Origin: Pseudomonadota bacterium
GTDB taxonomy: Bacteria; Myxococcota_A; UBA796; CAJQPC01
NCBI GenBank assembly: GCA_024228935.1
Contig: JAAESX010000067.1
Location: 39,012 to 103,011 of the forward strand
DNA length: 64,000 bases
Direction: 5' to 3'
Position 1 is the stretch's first letter. Each line of letters opens with the position of its first letter. Positions 1-9,042 of this stretch are shown piece by piece. Under the pieces are notes generated by a model. It was not told the DNA's origin. It saw only the letters and a program-made list of their open reading frames with translations, and searched no databases. A program made the position numbers and the translations under genes.

Positions 1-1828
1 GGCCACTCAGGATCCAGACCGTGCCCGAGTTGGACCCGTTCTGGTCGGCGTAGCTGGCACTCAGGGTGACGTCGTCCACGCCGTCGTGGTCGATGTCGCC
101 CGGGCTCGCGATCCAGCTCCCGAGCAGCGACGTCGAGGTCCCAACCACCATCCCGACCACGGCGTCCTCGAACAGCTCGGCCTCGAGGTCGTCGAGCACG
201 TAGACCGCACCCTGCGAGCCGGAGTACCCGGTGGCGCCGACGAGGACGTCCAGCTCGCCGTCGTCGTCGAGGTCGTGCAGCCCGACCGCCGAGCCGAACC
301 GGAGCGACGAGGAGCCTTCGCCCATGGTGACGGCGTCGGCGATGCTGTAGTCGCCGTCGGGCCCGGCCACGAAGACGAGCATCCCGGCGACGCTGCCGAA
401 GGTCCGGGACTCCGAGGCGCCGATGAGCAGGTCGTCCACGCCATCCCCGTCGACGTCCCCGGTGAGCGGGCGCATCAGCTGGTCGTTCGCGTCGCCGCGG
501 ACCGTGACGAACGCGTCGTAGGCGTCCTGCGAGCCCTCGAGTGCATCGAACACGACGACCTCGCCGCCCGAGCTCTCGTAGTGGTCGGACTGGCTCGCCG
601 CCGTGATGATGTCCGCGACGCCATCGCCGGTCAGATCGCCGAGCACGACCTCGGTCCCGAAGGCGCCGCCGTCGTCGAGCCGACCGAAGAGCTCGACGGA
701 GGCGTCGCCTCGCAGATCGATCTCACCGACCGGGCCCGGGTGCACGAAGACGCGCCCGTAGTAGTCGCTGCCCCAGGCCGTAGCCGAGCCCACGACCAGG
801 TCGCCCTGCCCGTCGCCGTCGACGTCCCCGACCTGGAGCGAGGTCGCGATCGTCCAGCCCTCGACCTCGGAGTGCAGGACGAGCCGGTCGTCGTCCAGGT
901 CGCCGATGCGGACGTTGCCTTCGTAGTCCGCGAACACCAGCTCGGGTCCGTGGCCCAGGTCGCCCAGCGCGAACGCTCCCGTCGCGCTCGTCTCCGACCA
1001 GGTCCAGGCGGTGCCGACGTCCACGTCGCCACTGGGACCGCACTCCAGGGCCTCCTCGTTGCAGTCGTCGTCCAGGCCGTTGCCGCAGACCTCCTCGACG
1101 CTCGGGCTGACCGAGGCCTTGGTGTCGTCGCAGTCGTCGCTCGCCTCGGCGTAGCCCTCGGGCGGGCTGCATGCGACGAGCTCTCCGGCCTCGGTGCCGT
1201 GTCCGTCGCCGTCCAGGTCCTCGTACCAGGTGCGCCAGTCGCGGGCGTCCGGGTCGTCCTCGTTCACCAGGCCGTCGCAGTCCTCGTCCACGCCGTCCGC
1301 GTCGCAGACCTCGGCCTGGTCGGGGCTCACTCCCGGGTCGGCGTCGTCGCAGTCGTCTCCCCCCATCTCGGCGGCGTCGAAGCCATCGCCGTCCGCGTCG
1401 TCGTCGCTCTTGCCATCGCAGTCCTGGTCGACGCCGTCGTAGTAGACCTCCTCGGCCAGCGGACCGATGGTCGGATCCGTCGGCGCGCAGTCACCACCGA
1501 TGGCGACGTACCCCTCGGGCGCCCCGCACTGATCGATGGCGTCGTCGTCGTCGCCCGCGCCGTCGCCGTCCGCGTCGGCGTACCAGGTGGTCGTCGCCGG
1601 AGCGTCCAGGCAGTCGCAGCCCGCGTCGCCGTCCGGGCTGGCCGTGGCGTCGTTGTCGTCGCAGTCTCCCGGCAGGAGCACCCAGCCGGCGTCGCGGCAA
1701 GCGTGGGCCCAGTCCGCCTCGGCCCCGTACCCGTCTCCGTCCTGGTCCCGGTAGACCGTCTCGGCCTCGCAGGCCGCCGTGTCGGTCACCGCATCGGTGC
1801 AGGACAGCGTCGAGAGGAGCAGGAGCAC
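1..1828 (-). CDS. MopE-type/FG-GAP repeat surface lipoprotein (3' end outside window)
   Basis: The reading frame stays open from a GTG at 1828 down to the window edge, so the C-terminus is missing. The first residues read MLLLLSTLSC, a minimal lipoprotein signal with Cys10 as the lipidation site. The next ~250 residues hold five or so MopE-like calcium/metal motifs (Asp-rich DGDG and DCDD blocks with paired cysteines). After that come FG-GAP/VCBS blades (GDVDGDGVDDLLIGA-like) that would form a beta-propeller. Such proteins are typically outer-surface adhesins or binding proteins; no enzyme motif is visible. It is divergent from the kinase gene at 1891. No ATG, GTG or TTG lies further upstream in frame, so the short signal is not simply a mis-called start. 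Confidence 0.8.
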   Translation of the reverse strand, partial: MLLLLSTLSCTDAVTDTAACEAETVYRDQDGDGYGAEADWAHACRDAGWVLLPGDCDDNDATASPDGDAGCDCLDAPATTTWYADADGDGAGDDDDAIDQCGAPEGYVAIGGDCAPTDPTIGPLAEEVYYDGVDQDCDGKSDDDADGDGFDAAEMGGDDCDDADPGVSPDQAEVCDADGVDEDCDGLVNEDDPDARDWRTWYEDLDGDGHGTEAGELVACSPPEGYAEASDDCDDTKASVSPSVEEVCGNGLDDDCNEEALECGPSGDVDVGTAWTWSETSATGAFALGDLGHGPELVFADYEGNVRIGDLDDDRLVLHSEVEGWTIATSLQVGDVDGDGQGDLVVGSATAWGSDYYGRVFVHPGPVGEIDLRGDASVELFGRLDDGGAFGTEVVLGDLTGDGVADIITAASQSDHYESSGGEVVVFDALEGSQDAYDAFVTVRGDANDQLMRPLTGDVDGDGVDDLLIGASESRTFGSVAGMLVFVAGPDGDYSIADAVTMGEGSSSLRFGSAVGLHDLDDDGELDVLVGATGYSGSQGAVYVLDDLEAELFEDAVVGMVVGTSTSLLGSWIASPGDIDHDGVDDVTLSASYADQNGSNSGTVWILSG

Positions 1829-1890
1829 CCACCGAACATAGCCGTTAGACGCGCTTGGCCCTACACTCTGGGCGCTCGAACGGAGGCCCG

Positions 1891-3540
1891 ATGGGCGAGG
1901 CCGCGCCGCCACTTGCCGACGGCCGCTACCGGCTCATCGACGTACTCGGCGCCGGCGGCATGGCCACGGTGTACCGGGCGTACGACAGCCGCCTGCAGGT
2001 GCAGCGCGCGGTCAAGATCCTGAGCCCGGCCCTGGCGCGCAAGCGAAGCCTCCGGACCCGGTTCGAGGGCGAGGCCAGCACGATGGCCCTGCTCGAGCAC
2101 AAGCACATCGTCCGGGTCTACGACGTCGGCGCGGATGGCGACCGCGTCTACATCATCATGGAGCTGGTCGACAGCGGCTCGCTCCTGGATCGGGTGAAGA
2201 ACGACGGCCCCCTGCCCCCGCGCATGGCCTGCCAGGTCACGCTCGACATGCTGGACGCGCTGACCGTCGCGCACGACCGCGGCGTCGTCCACCGCGACAT
2301 CAAGCCGCACAACATCCTGCTGGCCTCGGACGGCGTCGTCCGCATCACCGACTTCGGCATCGCCCGCATGCGCCAGGACGAGGAAGACGACGGCATGACG
2401 AAGACGGGGGCCGTGATGGGCACCTGGGGCTTCATGGCGCCCGAACAGCGCGTCGACGCCAAGAGCGTCGATCTGCGCGCCGACCTGTACTCGGTCGGGG
2501 CGACCCTCTACGCGGTGCTGACGGACAAGACGCCGGTCGACCTGTTCGTCGCTGACATGGACGCCCGACTGCTGGCTGGCCTGCCCGAGGGTGTCGCCGA
2601 GTTCATCCGAAAGGCCTGCAAGTACGACCGGGACGACCGCTTCGACAGCGCCCGCTCGATGAGCGCCGCCCTGCGCGAGGTGCTCGAAGCCCTCCCCGAC
2701 GACCCCGCCGGCTCGCCGCCTCTCGTGCGCTCCCAGCCGCTGAAGCCCCTGCCCGGACTCCCCGGTCACGCCGTGGGGGGCACCGGCCTCGTCCAGGACA
2801 GCCGCAACCCCGTCGAGCCCAGCACACCGGCGCTGGAGACGATGGTCCCGGACCTGGCGGACGGCTCGTTCCCGCCCGAGGACTCCGAACACGAGGAGCT
2901 GTCGGACGAGGACGTCGACGACGACCCCACCGGGCTGTCCGCCATCGACGAGCCGGCGCCTCCCGTCACGCCCCCGGCGCGTGCTCCCGTCGGCCTCATC
3001 CTGGGCGGCCTCGTCGCCGTCCTGGGGCTCGGTGGCGGGCTGTGGTTCGCGACGCAGGACCCGGTCGAGGCCCCCATCGTCGAGGACCCCGTGGTCGTCG
3101 AGGACCCGGTGGTGGTCGAGGATCCCATCGAGGACCCCGTCGTCGTCGAGGAACCCATCGAGGATCCGGTCGTGGTGAAGGACCCGGTCGTGGTGAAGGA
3201 CCCGGTGGAGAAGGACCCCGTGATCACGGCGCCCGTCGTGAAGCTCAAGGGCGTCCAGCACAGCCCGCCGCGTAGCCCGACCGTCGGCAGCACCGTCACG
3301 CTCTCGTTCCGGCTGCCGGGCGACGACTACAAGGTCACGCTCTACACCAAGTCGACCGGCGGCACCTACGCCCAGAAGACGCTCTTCGGCAGCGGCGGCG
3401 CCTACTCGGGCCAGGTCCAGATCGACGCCAGCTACGCCGGCAAGAGCCTGGAGTACTACCTCAAGGCGACCCCGCGCTCGGGCGGCTCGGACCTGACCTA
3501 CAAGAGCGGGTTCTCACCGCAGAAGGTCTCGGTCGAGTAG
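1891..3540 (+). CDS. Hanks-type Ser/Thr protein kinase with one TM segment and extracytoplasmic domain
   Basis: 549-residue membrane kinase. The catalytic domain (about residues 13-280) has a glycine loop GAGGMATVY (20-28), Lys42, HRDIKPHN (134-141), DFG (154-156) and an APEQ motif, so it looks active. One membrane helix spans about 365-388. It is followed by a stretch of Val-Glu-Asp-Pro-rich degenerate repeats (about 391-446) and a C-terminal beta-rich, Ig-like domain of ~100 residues outside the membrane. The ATG at 1891 is chosen because GGAGG lies six bases upstream; a TTG at 1855 is in frame but has no ribosome site. PASTA repeats are absent, so the ligand is unknown. It converges with the PHP lipoprotein gene, with a two-base gap. 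Confidence 0.93.
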   Translation: MGEAAPPLADGRYRLIDVLGAGGMATVYRAYDSRLQVQRAVKILSPALARKRSLRTRFEGEASTMALLEHKHIVRVYDVGADGDRVYIIMELVDSGSLLDRVKNDGPLPPRMACQVTLDMLDALTVAHDRGVVHRDIKPHNILLASDGVVRITDFGIARMRQDEEDDGMTKTGAVMGTWGFMAPEQRVDAKSVDLRADLYSVGATLYAVLTDKTPVDLFVADMDARLLAGLPEGVAEFIRKACKYDRDDRFDSARSMSAALREVLEALPDDPAGSPPLVRSQPLKPLPGLPGHAVGGTGLVQDSRNPVEPSTPALETMVPDLADGSFPPEDSEHEELSDEDVDDDPTGLSAIDEPAPPVTPPARAPVGLILGGLVAVLGLGGGLWFATQDPVEAPIVEDPVVVEDPVVVEDPIEDPVVVEEPIEDPVVVKDPVVVKDPVEKDPVITAPVVKLKGVQHSPPRSPTVGSTVTLSFRLPGDDYKVTLYTKSTGGTYAQKTLFGSGGAYSGQVQIDASYAGKSLEYYLKATPRSGGSDLTYKSGFSPQKVSVE

Positions 3541-3542
3541 AC

Positions 3543-6500
3543 CTACTCCTCGACCGCTTCGGCGGGATCGAGCGGCTCGTTCAGCATGAACTCGGGCACA
3601 CCGGGGGCGTCGAAGCCGTCGCCGTCGAGATCGATGTAGATCGGGTTCGTGAGCGCGAACGGATGCACCGGGTAGGTCCGCGGGTACTCCGGGGACTCCG
3701 ACAGCAGCGCGCCGACCGCGTCGACCTCGGACAGCGCCTCGGTGACGACGTCCTGGAGCTCGACCGGGGCGTACTCGACCGGGGTGTACATCGGCTCGAG
3801 CGAGCCCGATCCCGACGCGATGACCGCGTACCAGGAGTCGATGGCCGGTTCGTCCTCGTACGTGGCGACCAGGTTCGTGATCTCGCTGGGGTCGAGGTCC
3901 GTCCAGACCTCGATCAGCACGCCGTTCCGGTAGAGCTCGACGCGCTCGACGTCGAACCACGTCGGGCTCTGGACCTCGATGTTGAACGTGACCGGCCCGT
4001 CCGGGATGTGGTCGTCCCCGACGATGGCGATGCCGTCGGCGGTGAAGTCGACGAACGGGCCGTACGAGGCGACCACGTGGCCGTCGCGGACGTTCTCCGC
4101 GAGCTCGACCGGGTCGATGAACCCGGGCTGATCGGTGCTGGAGACGACGTAGTTGCGGGGACAGCCCGACTCGACGCTGGTCTTCCCGTGCGTGTCCGAG
4201 TTGCCGATGGCGGTGTAGCGGTAGCCCAGGTTGATGAGCGTGAACCAGTCGTCGATCTGGCCGTGGACGCCGTAGCCCAGGGTGTAGGTCCCCGCGTCGA
4301 GGTCGGCCTGTTCCTCGAGCGTCCGCTCGACGATGTCCCAGCCCTGGACGTCCTCGCCGTCGTTGTAGCCGGTGAGCTCGGGCTCGGTCGGGGTGCGCAG
4401 GAAGTCCATGCGCTTGCCGTTGAACAGCTCGAGCGCGTCGAACTCGGTCTGGAAGTTGCTGGCCGCGAGCAGCGGGTTCGTGATGGCCAGGATGGGGGTG
4501 TCGATGCGCGGCTCGCCGACCTCTCCACCGTAGGGCGAGAACCCGAACTGGTCGAAGTACCCCAGGATTCCGTCGCGGGGATGGGCGACGAACGTGACCG
4601 GCGTCTCGACCATCGGGTCGCCGAGCGCCACCAGGTCGTCGAGCATCTGGTTCGGGTTGCTGTCGGTCCAGTCGAAGGCCCCGCCGGCGTTCAGCAGGTA
4701 GTCGTGCTGGACGGGGAAGCCCAGGTAGTGGCCGACCTCGACGGTGGTGACCTCGACGCCGGGGACGGTCGAGATCCAGTACCCGAGGCCGGTCTCCTCG
4801 ACGACGGGCCGGAAGTCCGAGACGAAGTCGTGGTCGGTCGGCACGACGAACTCGACGCCCTCGGAGACCATGGTGTAGATGCGCTCGTGCGCCGACACGC
4901 CGGAGTCGTGCGAGGGATCGCTGTGGACGTGCAGATCGGCGCTGACCCAGCCGGTCGTGTCCACCGAGCGGATGACCTGGAGCTCGAGCTCGATGGGGCT
5001 GCTGGCGCTCACCTCGAAGTCGACCCACGCCAGCTCGTACTCGGGCCCACGCGTCGCGTACGCCGTGTAGCTGCCGGGGGGCAGCATGATCTCGGTCTGA
5101 CCGTAGGGGCTGAACACCACCGCCTCGGGCATGCCGGCGATGTAGCCGTCGCCCAGGACCGGGTCGCGGCTGCTGTCGCCGTCGTTCCGAGCGATGGTCA
5201 GCTTGGCCGGGACCAGCAGGCCGGTCTCATCGACCACGGTGAAGCCGGCGAGGCCAGCCCGCGGTGCCACGAGCGAGACGCTCTTCTCGGTCTTGTTGCC
5301 GACCGTGATGGGGACGCGTGGCCCCGTCCCGTTCTGGGACTCGTGCACGACCAGCTCGTAGTCGCCGGGAGGGAGCGTGCCGCCGAAGCTGCCGTCCGGG
5401 CTGTCGTCGTCCCAGCCGACGTCCGTCTCCCACTGGGAGTACGGCGCCTCCTCGCCCGCGACGTACACGAAGACCGACACGCCGCTGACGGGCTCGAGCG
5501 TGCCCTCCTCGACCACCACGCCGTCGATGCGTCCGGTGTCCGCGCCTCGCGCCGCCAGGATGCCGTCCAGGACCGAGCCGACGTCGCCCTTTCCGACCAC
5601 GAACACGCGCTCGTAGGTCAGCGCCATCTCGTTCGGGAAGCGCCCGTCGTCCTCGCCGAGGGTCCCCTCCATACCTGCACCGAACGCGGCAGTCTGGGAC
5701 GAGGTGAAGAGCGGCACCTGGACCGTCCCGTCCAGCGCCGCCAGGCCGTAGCTGATGCCGTCGGCCGTGCCCGCGACGAAGTCCAGCTCGAAGGGAGCCT
5801 GGAAGGTGTTGAGCCCCGCCGCGGTCGCCTCCTGGACCGCCCCGTCCTCGTCGAACCCGATGCCGGGCGCGAAGACGTCGACGTTGCCGCCCTGCAGGTA
5901 GAAGTCGCCGAAGCTCGCGCCGGTCTCCACCGCCCAGCCGAGCAGATCGAGCTCGCCGGCCGAGCTCAGCAGCGTCGAGTCGTCCGGCAGCGCGCTGGGG
6001 TCGGACGGGATGGTGTTCGCGGGCCGCCAGTCGTACGCCGTCGTCCGCATCGTGACCCAGCTGGTCCCGGGCTCGACGATGTAGTCGGTCGAGATGCTGA
6101 AGTCGGGGGCGCCGATGATGGCCCACAGCCCCTTGAGCAGGCGCAGGAACGGCTCCTGGGCCGCCTTGACGCGGATCACGGCAGCGCCGCCATCCGAGCC
6201 ATCGGCCAGGATCTCCACGTCGCCTTCGTTCACGGCGTACATGACGTTCATGTTGACCGTGGGGAAGGTCTCGGCGAGCCGGTCGTTGCCGAAGCCGCCG
6301 CCCATGCTGCCAAGCCGGTTCAGGTCCGCGTCGATCAGCGAGCCGCCGTAGAGGCTCGGCCCCATCGAGGCGCCGGGCTGGGTGATGGCCACCCGGATCG
6401 TCTCGTTCTCGAGGATGAAGTCGCCGGTACGCGCAAGCGCCTTGGGCCCACCGATCCCATCGGACAGATCCTCCATCTCGTACGCGGTGGCGTACTCGGG

Positions 6501-6557
6501 AGTGTGGTTGTCGCAGGAGATCAGGGCGAGGAGGCCCGTTGTGTAGATGATGGGCAT
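3543..6557 (-). CDS. CehA/McbA-type PHP-domain metallohydrolase, predicted lipoprotein
   Basis: 1004 residues, beginning MPIIYTTGLLALISCDN, which is a lipoprotein-type signal with Cys15. The first ~380 residues are beta-rich. Two carboxypeptidase-regulatory-like segments follow (about 340-530). A PHP-type metal-binding domain starts near residue 540 with DLHVHSDPSHDSG, then PTDHD near 575 and VAHPRDG near 665. These match the CehA/McbA metallohydrolase family, named after carbaryl-hydrolysing enzymes, but the natural substrate here is unknown and probably extracytoplasmic. A further Gly/Asp-rich C-terminal segment ends with a DLDGDGFD calcium-like loop. The start at 6557 is 35 bases from the divergent porin gene. 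Confidence 0.82.
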   Translation of the reverse strand: MPIIYTTGLLALISCDNHTPEYATAYEMEDLSDGIGGPKALARTGDFILENETIRVAITQPGASMGPSLYGGSLIDADLNRLGSMGGGFGNDRLAETFPTVNMNVMYAVNEGDVEILADGSDGGAAVIRVKAAQEPFLRLLKGLWAIIGAPDFSISTDYIVEPGTSWVTMRTTAYDWRPANTIPSDPSALPDDSTLLSSAGELDLLGWAVETGASFGDFYLQGGNVDVFAPGIGFDEDGAVQEATAAGLNTFQAPFELDFVAGTADGISYGLAALDGTVQVPLFTSSQTAAFGAGMEGTLGEDDGRFPNEMALTYERVFVVGKGDVGSVLDGILAARGADTGRIDGVVVEEGTLEPVSGVSVFVYVAGEEAPYSQWETDVGWDDDSPDGSFGGTLPPGDYELVVHESQNGTGPRVPITVGNKTEKSVSLVAPRAGLAGFTVVDETGLLVPAKLTIARNDGDSSRDPVLGDGYIAGMPEAVVFSPYGQTEIMLPPGSYTAYATRGPEYELAWVDFEVSASSPIELELQVIRSVDTTGWVSADLHVHSDPSHDSGVSAHERIYTMVSEGVEFVVPTDHDFVSDFRPVVEETGLGYWISTVPGVEVTTVEVGHYLGFPVQHDYLLNAGGAFDWTDSNPNQMLDDLVALGDPMVETPVTFVAHPRDGILGYFDQFGFSPYGGEVGEPRIDTPILAITNPLLAASNFQTEFDALELFNGKRMDFLRTPTEPELTGYNDGEDVQGWDIVERTLEEQADLDAGTYTLGYGVHGQIDDWFTLINLGYRYTAIGNSDTHGKTSVESGCPRNYVVSSTDQPGFIDPVELAENVRDGHVVASYGPFVDFTADGIAIVGDDHIPDGPVTFNIEVQSPTWFDVERVELYRNGVLIEVWTDLDPSEITNLVATYEDEPAIDSWYAVIASGSGSLEPMYTPVEYAPVELQDVVTEALSEVDAVGALLSESPEYPRTYPVHPFALTNPIYIDLDGDGFDAPGVPEFMLNEPLDPAEAVEE

Positions 6558-6592
6558 GGCGGCGTTAAGGTAACGCGCGTCCGAGGTGCTCC

Positions 6593-7645
6593 ATGCTGCT
6601 GTTCGTCCTGCCCGCGTTTGCCTCTGAGGCCCCTGATGAGGGTCCCGACTTCGACCCGTACCTGCTGGCCCAGGTCCAGGCGACGGTGTTCGACATGGAC
6701 GAGGCCGCCCAGGGCGATCCTGCGGGCTACGGCGACCCCGAAGACGACATGGGTTTCAAGGTGCGTCGCGGGCGCGTCGGCGGCTCGCTGACCGACGAGA
6801 CCGGTCGCTTGAGCGGCAGCGTGATCGTGGGCGTGAGCTCGGGCTTCGACGCGTTCAGCTCGCGCGACGAGGGCGTCCAGCTCATCGAGGCCGCGATGCA
6901 CGCGCAGGCCAACGACCTCATCGGCATCGACGTCGGCCTGACCAAGGTCCCGTACGGGCGCGAGAACCTGTTCTCGTCGAGCCAGCTCACCTTCCAGGAG
7001 CGCACGGTCCAGGCCAACCACCTTGCGCCGTTCCGCGAGGTGGGTGCCGTCGTGGACATCCAGAAGTCCGGCGCCCGTGTCCGCATCGGCGCGTTCAACG
7101 GCAACAACTCGCTCTTCGGGGACGACGACCCGGGCCTGCTGACGACGGCGCGTGCCGAGTACACGCTCGGCGACGGCGACGCGTACTCGACGTACGGGAC
7201 GGTCGAGGGCCTGACGCTCGGTGTCGGCGGCGACTTCCTCTACAACATGGAGTACGCCACGAGCACCATGGGCTACGGCGGCGACGTCATCGTCCGGGCC
7301 GGCGGTCTCTCGCTCCTGTTGGACGGCCACGCCGAGTCCATCAAGCCGACCGCATCCGACATCACCGCGCCCGGCGTCCTGGCGCAGACGATGCGCTGGG
7401 GTGCGGGCGGACAGCTCGGATACACCGTCAACGACACGTGGGAGCCGGCGGCTCGCTTCGAGATCTTCGACGAGGACACGTCCACCAGCGACAACAACGA
7501 CGTCATGCTCGGCACGTTCGGCGTGACCTCGCACTGGTGGGACGACCACTTCCGACTCGGCGCCGGCTACGTCCTGCGCCTGGAGCGCGGTGGGACGGCG
7601 GTCAGCAACGACAGCGCCCGTCTCTGGACGCAGGTCAGCTTCTAG
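6593..7645 (+). CDS. Outer-membrane porin, OprO/OprP-like
   Basis: 350 residues of alternating hydrophobic/polar beta-strand sequence ending in a C-terminal Phe (TQVSF), the usual signature for BAM-assembled barrels. The N-terminal third (GFKVRRGRVGGSL, then a Gly-rich strand and KVPYGRENLFSSSQL) resembles phosphate-selective porins O and P. This suggests an anion-type diffusion channel, but selectivity cannot be read from the sequence. The signal peptide is very short (MLLFVLPAFA) with no basic residue. An in-frame TAA lies 24 bases upstream with no intervening start, so this start is secure. GAGGTG provides the ribosome site. Confidence 0.72.
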   Translation: MLLFVLPAFASEAPDEGPDFDPYLLAQVQATVFDMDEAAQGDPAGYGDPEDDMGFKVRRGRVGGSLTDETGRLSGSVIVGVSSGFDAFSSRDEGVQLIEAAMHAQANDLIGIDVGLTKVPYGRENLFSSSQLTFQERTVQANHLAPFREVGAVVDIQKSGARVRIGAFNGNNSLFGDDDPGLLTTARAEYTLGDGDAYSTYGTVEGLTLGVGGDFLYNMEYATSTMGYGGDVIVRAGGLSLLLDGHAESIKPTASDITAPGVLAQTMRWGAGGQLGYTVNDTWEPAARFEIFDEDTSTSDNNDVMLGTFGVTSHWWDDHFRLGAGYVLRLERGGTAVSNDSARLWTQVSF

Positions 7646-7663
7646 CTCGTCCTTCAGCCAGGG

Positions 7664-8002
7664 CTAGCGCCCCTCGTGGACCTCGGCGATGTCGAGGACG
7701 GCGACCAGCTGCGCGTACGACGCGATGATCGCCAGGATCAGTGGCTGCACGAGCAGGATGTGGAAGCGTCGCAGGTCGCGCATCACGTGCTCGGCGAGGC
7801 CCGCCCCATCCAGGTCGGACACCGAGCAGACGACGTGACGAGCGCACTGGATGGTCGCCTTGACCACCTCGTGAGAGACGTCCCGGCCCGCTTCATCGAG
7901 CGCGTCGACCACACTCCCCACGAGCGTGTCGAAGCTCACGAGCGCGTTGTCTCGCGTTCGGAAGCTCGGGTCGCTCGCGCCGGGGAGTCCTGCGATGGTC
8001 AT
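7664..8002 (-). CDS. Hypothetical protein, 112 aa
   Basis: Small acidic protein of unknown function. The last third has a hydrophobic stretch (HILLVQPLILAIIASYAQLVAVL, written here in part: VQPLILAIIASYAQLVAVL) that could be a buried helix or one membrane segment. Cysteines occur in IQCARHVVCSV. It is a stand-alone gene that converges with the porin gene (18-base gap) and lies upstream of nothing obvious. I do not recognise the family. Confidence 0.6.
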   Translation of the reverse strand: MTIAGLPGASDPSFRTRDNALVSFDTLVGSVVDALDEAGRDVSHEVVKATIQCARHVVCSVSDLDGAGLAEHVMRDLRRFHILLVQPLILAIIASYAQLVAVLDIAEVHEGR

Positions 8003-8060
8003 GGAGACATTGTCCCCACGGATCGACCATTCGCCAAGTCTCAGGTCTGTTGTCCCTCTC

Positions 8061-9011
8061 TCAGAAGCCCTCGCGGCGAGACAGCGACTCGTAGCCCTTG
8101 TGCTCCAGCCAGCGCTCGACCTCGAGCGCGGCCATGCAGCCCGAGCCCGCTGCGGTGATGGCCTGGCGGTAGGTGTGGTCCTGGACGTCGCCGGCCGCGA
8201 ACACGCCCGGGATCTTCGTCGCGGCGGAGTCGGGAGCGGTCAGCAGGTACCCCGTCTCGTCGCTGTCGAGCCACTCGACGAACGGGCCGGAGTTGGGCTT
8301 GTGGCCGATGGCCAGGAACAGCCCGTCGAGCGCGAAGTCGCTCTCGGCGTTGGTCTTGTTGTCGATGAGGCGGACGCCGGTGACCTCCTTGTCGCCGAGC
8401 ACGTCGATGACCGAGGTGTTCCAGTGCACCGTGACCTTGTCGTTGTCGAACACGCGCTGGCGCATGATCTTCGAGGCCCGCAGCTCGTCGCGACGGACGA
8501 ACAGGTGCACCTCGGCGAACTTGGTGAGGAAGGTCGCCTCCTCGCACGCCGAGTCGCCGCCACCGACGACGCCGACGGTCTTGCCGCCGTAGAAGAAGCC
8601 ATCACAGGTGGCGCACGCGGAGACCCCGTAGCCCTGCAGGCGCGTCTCGTTCTCGAGGCCGAGGTACTGCGCGGCGGCGCCGGTCGAGATGACCATCGCC
8701 TTGGCGTGGTGGACCTCGCCGTTGTCGAGCGTGAACTGGAACGGCCACTGGGACAGCTCCACCGACACGACGGTCCACGGGTGGTACTCCGCGCCGAACC
8801 GGGTGGTCTGCGCCTTCATGCGCTCCATCAGCTCGGGCCCCATGATCCCCTCCGGGAACCCGGGGAAGTTGTCGACGTCCGTAGTGATGGTGAGCTGGCC
8901 GCCGGGCTGCAGTCCCTCGTAGACGACGGGCTTGAGGTTGGCGCGAGAGGTGTAGAGCGCGGCGGTGTGGCCGGAGGGGCCGGAACCGAAGATGACGACG
9001 TCGTGGACCAA
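8061..9011 (-). CDS. trxB: Thioredoxin-disulfide reductase
   Basis: 316-residue FAD/NADPH oxidoreductase that reduces thioredoxin in the cytoplasm. It shows the FAD-binding GSGPSGHTAALY near residue 10, the redox-active CATC at about 133-136, the NADPH-binding GGGDSACEEA near 155, and the second FAD motif GVFAAGDVQD near 275. Length matches bacterial TrxB. The start is a TTG at 9011 with GAGG upstream, because the recognisable domain begins immediately after (VHDVVIFGSG). A longer frame to 9146 is open but runs antisense into queG and lacks homologous sequence. The gene is divergent from queG with only about 30 bases between the starts, so regulatory sites are probably shared. Confidence 0.93.
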   Translation of the reverse strand: MVHDVVIFGSGPSGHTAALYTSRANLKPVVYEGLQPGGQLTITTDVDNFPGFPEGIMGPELMERMKAQTTRFGAEYHPWTVVSVELSQWPFQFTLDNGEVHHAKAMVISTGAAAQYLGLENETRLQGYGVSACATCDGFFYGGKTVGVVGGGDSACEEATFLTKFAEVHLFVRRDELRASKIMRQRVFDNDKVTVHWNTSVIDVLGDKEVTGVRLIDNKTNAESDFALDGLFLAIGHKPNSGPFVEWLDSDETGYLLTAPDSAATKIPGVFAAGDVQDHTYRQAITAAGSGCMAALEVERWLEHKGYESLSRREGF

Positions 9012-9042
9012 GGGAACCTCGAAGGGACTGGATCGCGAGAGA

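Noticed and set aside
86..2023. 645-codon plus-strand frame over the MopE/FG-GAP gene
   Set aside because: No family sequence; the minus-strand frame has a lipoprotein signal and calcium motifs.
3070..3230. Direct repeats in the kinase gene as a mobile or recombination site
   Set aside because: They encode the acidic Val-Glu-Asp-Pro stalk and stay in frame.
3663..6791. Very long open frame on the plus strand opposite the PHP lipoprotein
   Set aside because: It is an antisense shadow caused by high GC; the minus strand encodes clear PHP motifs and the plus frame has low-complexity Arg/Asp/Val sequence.
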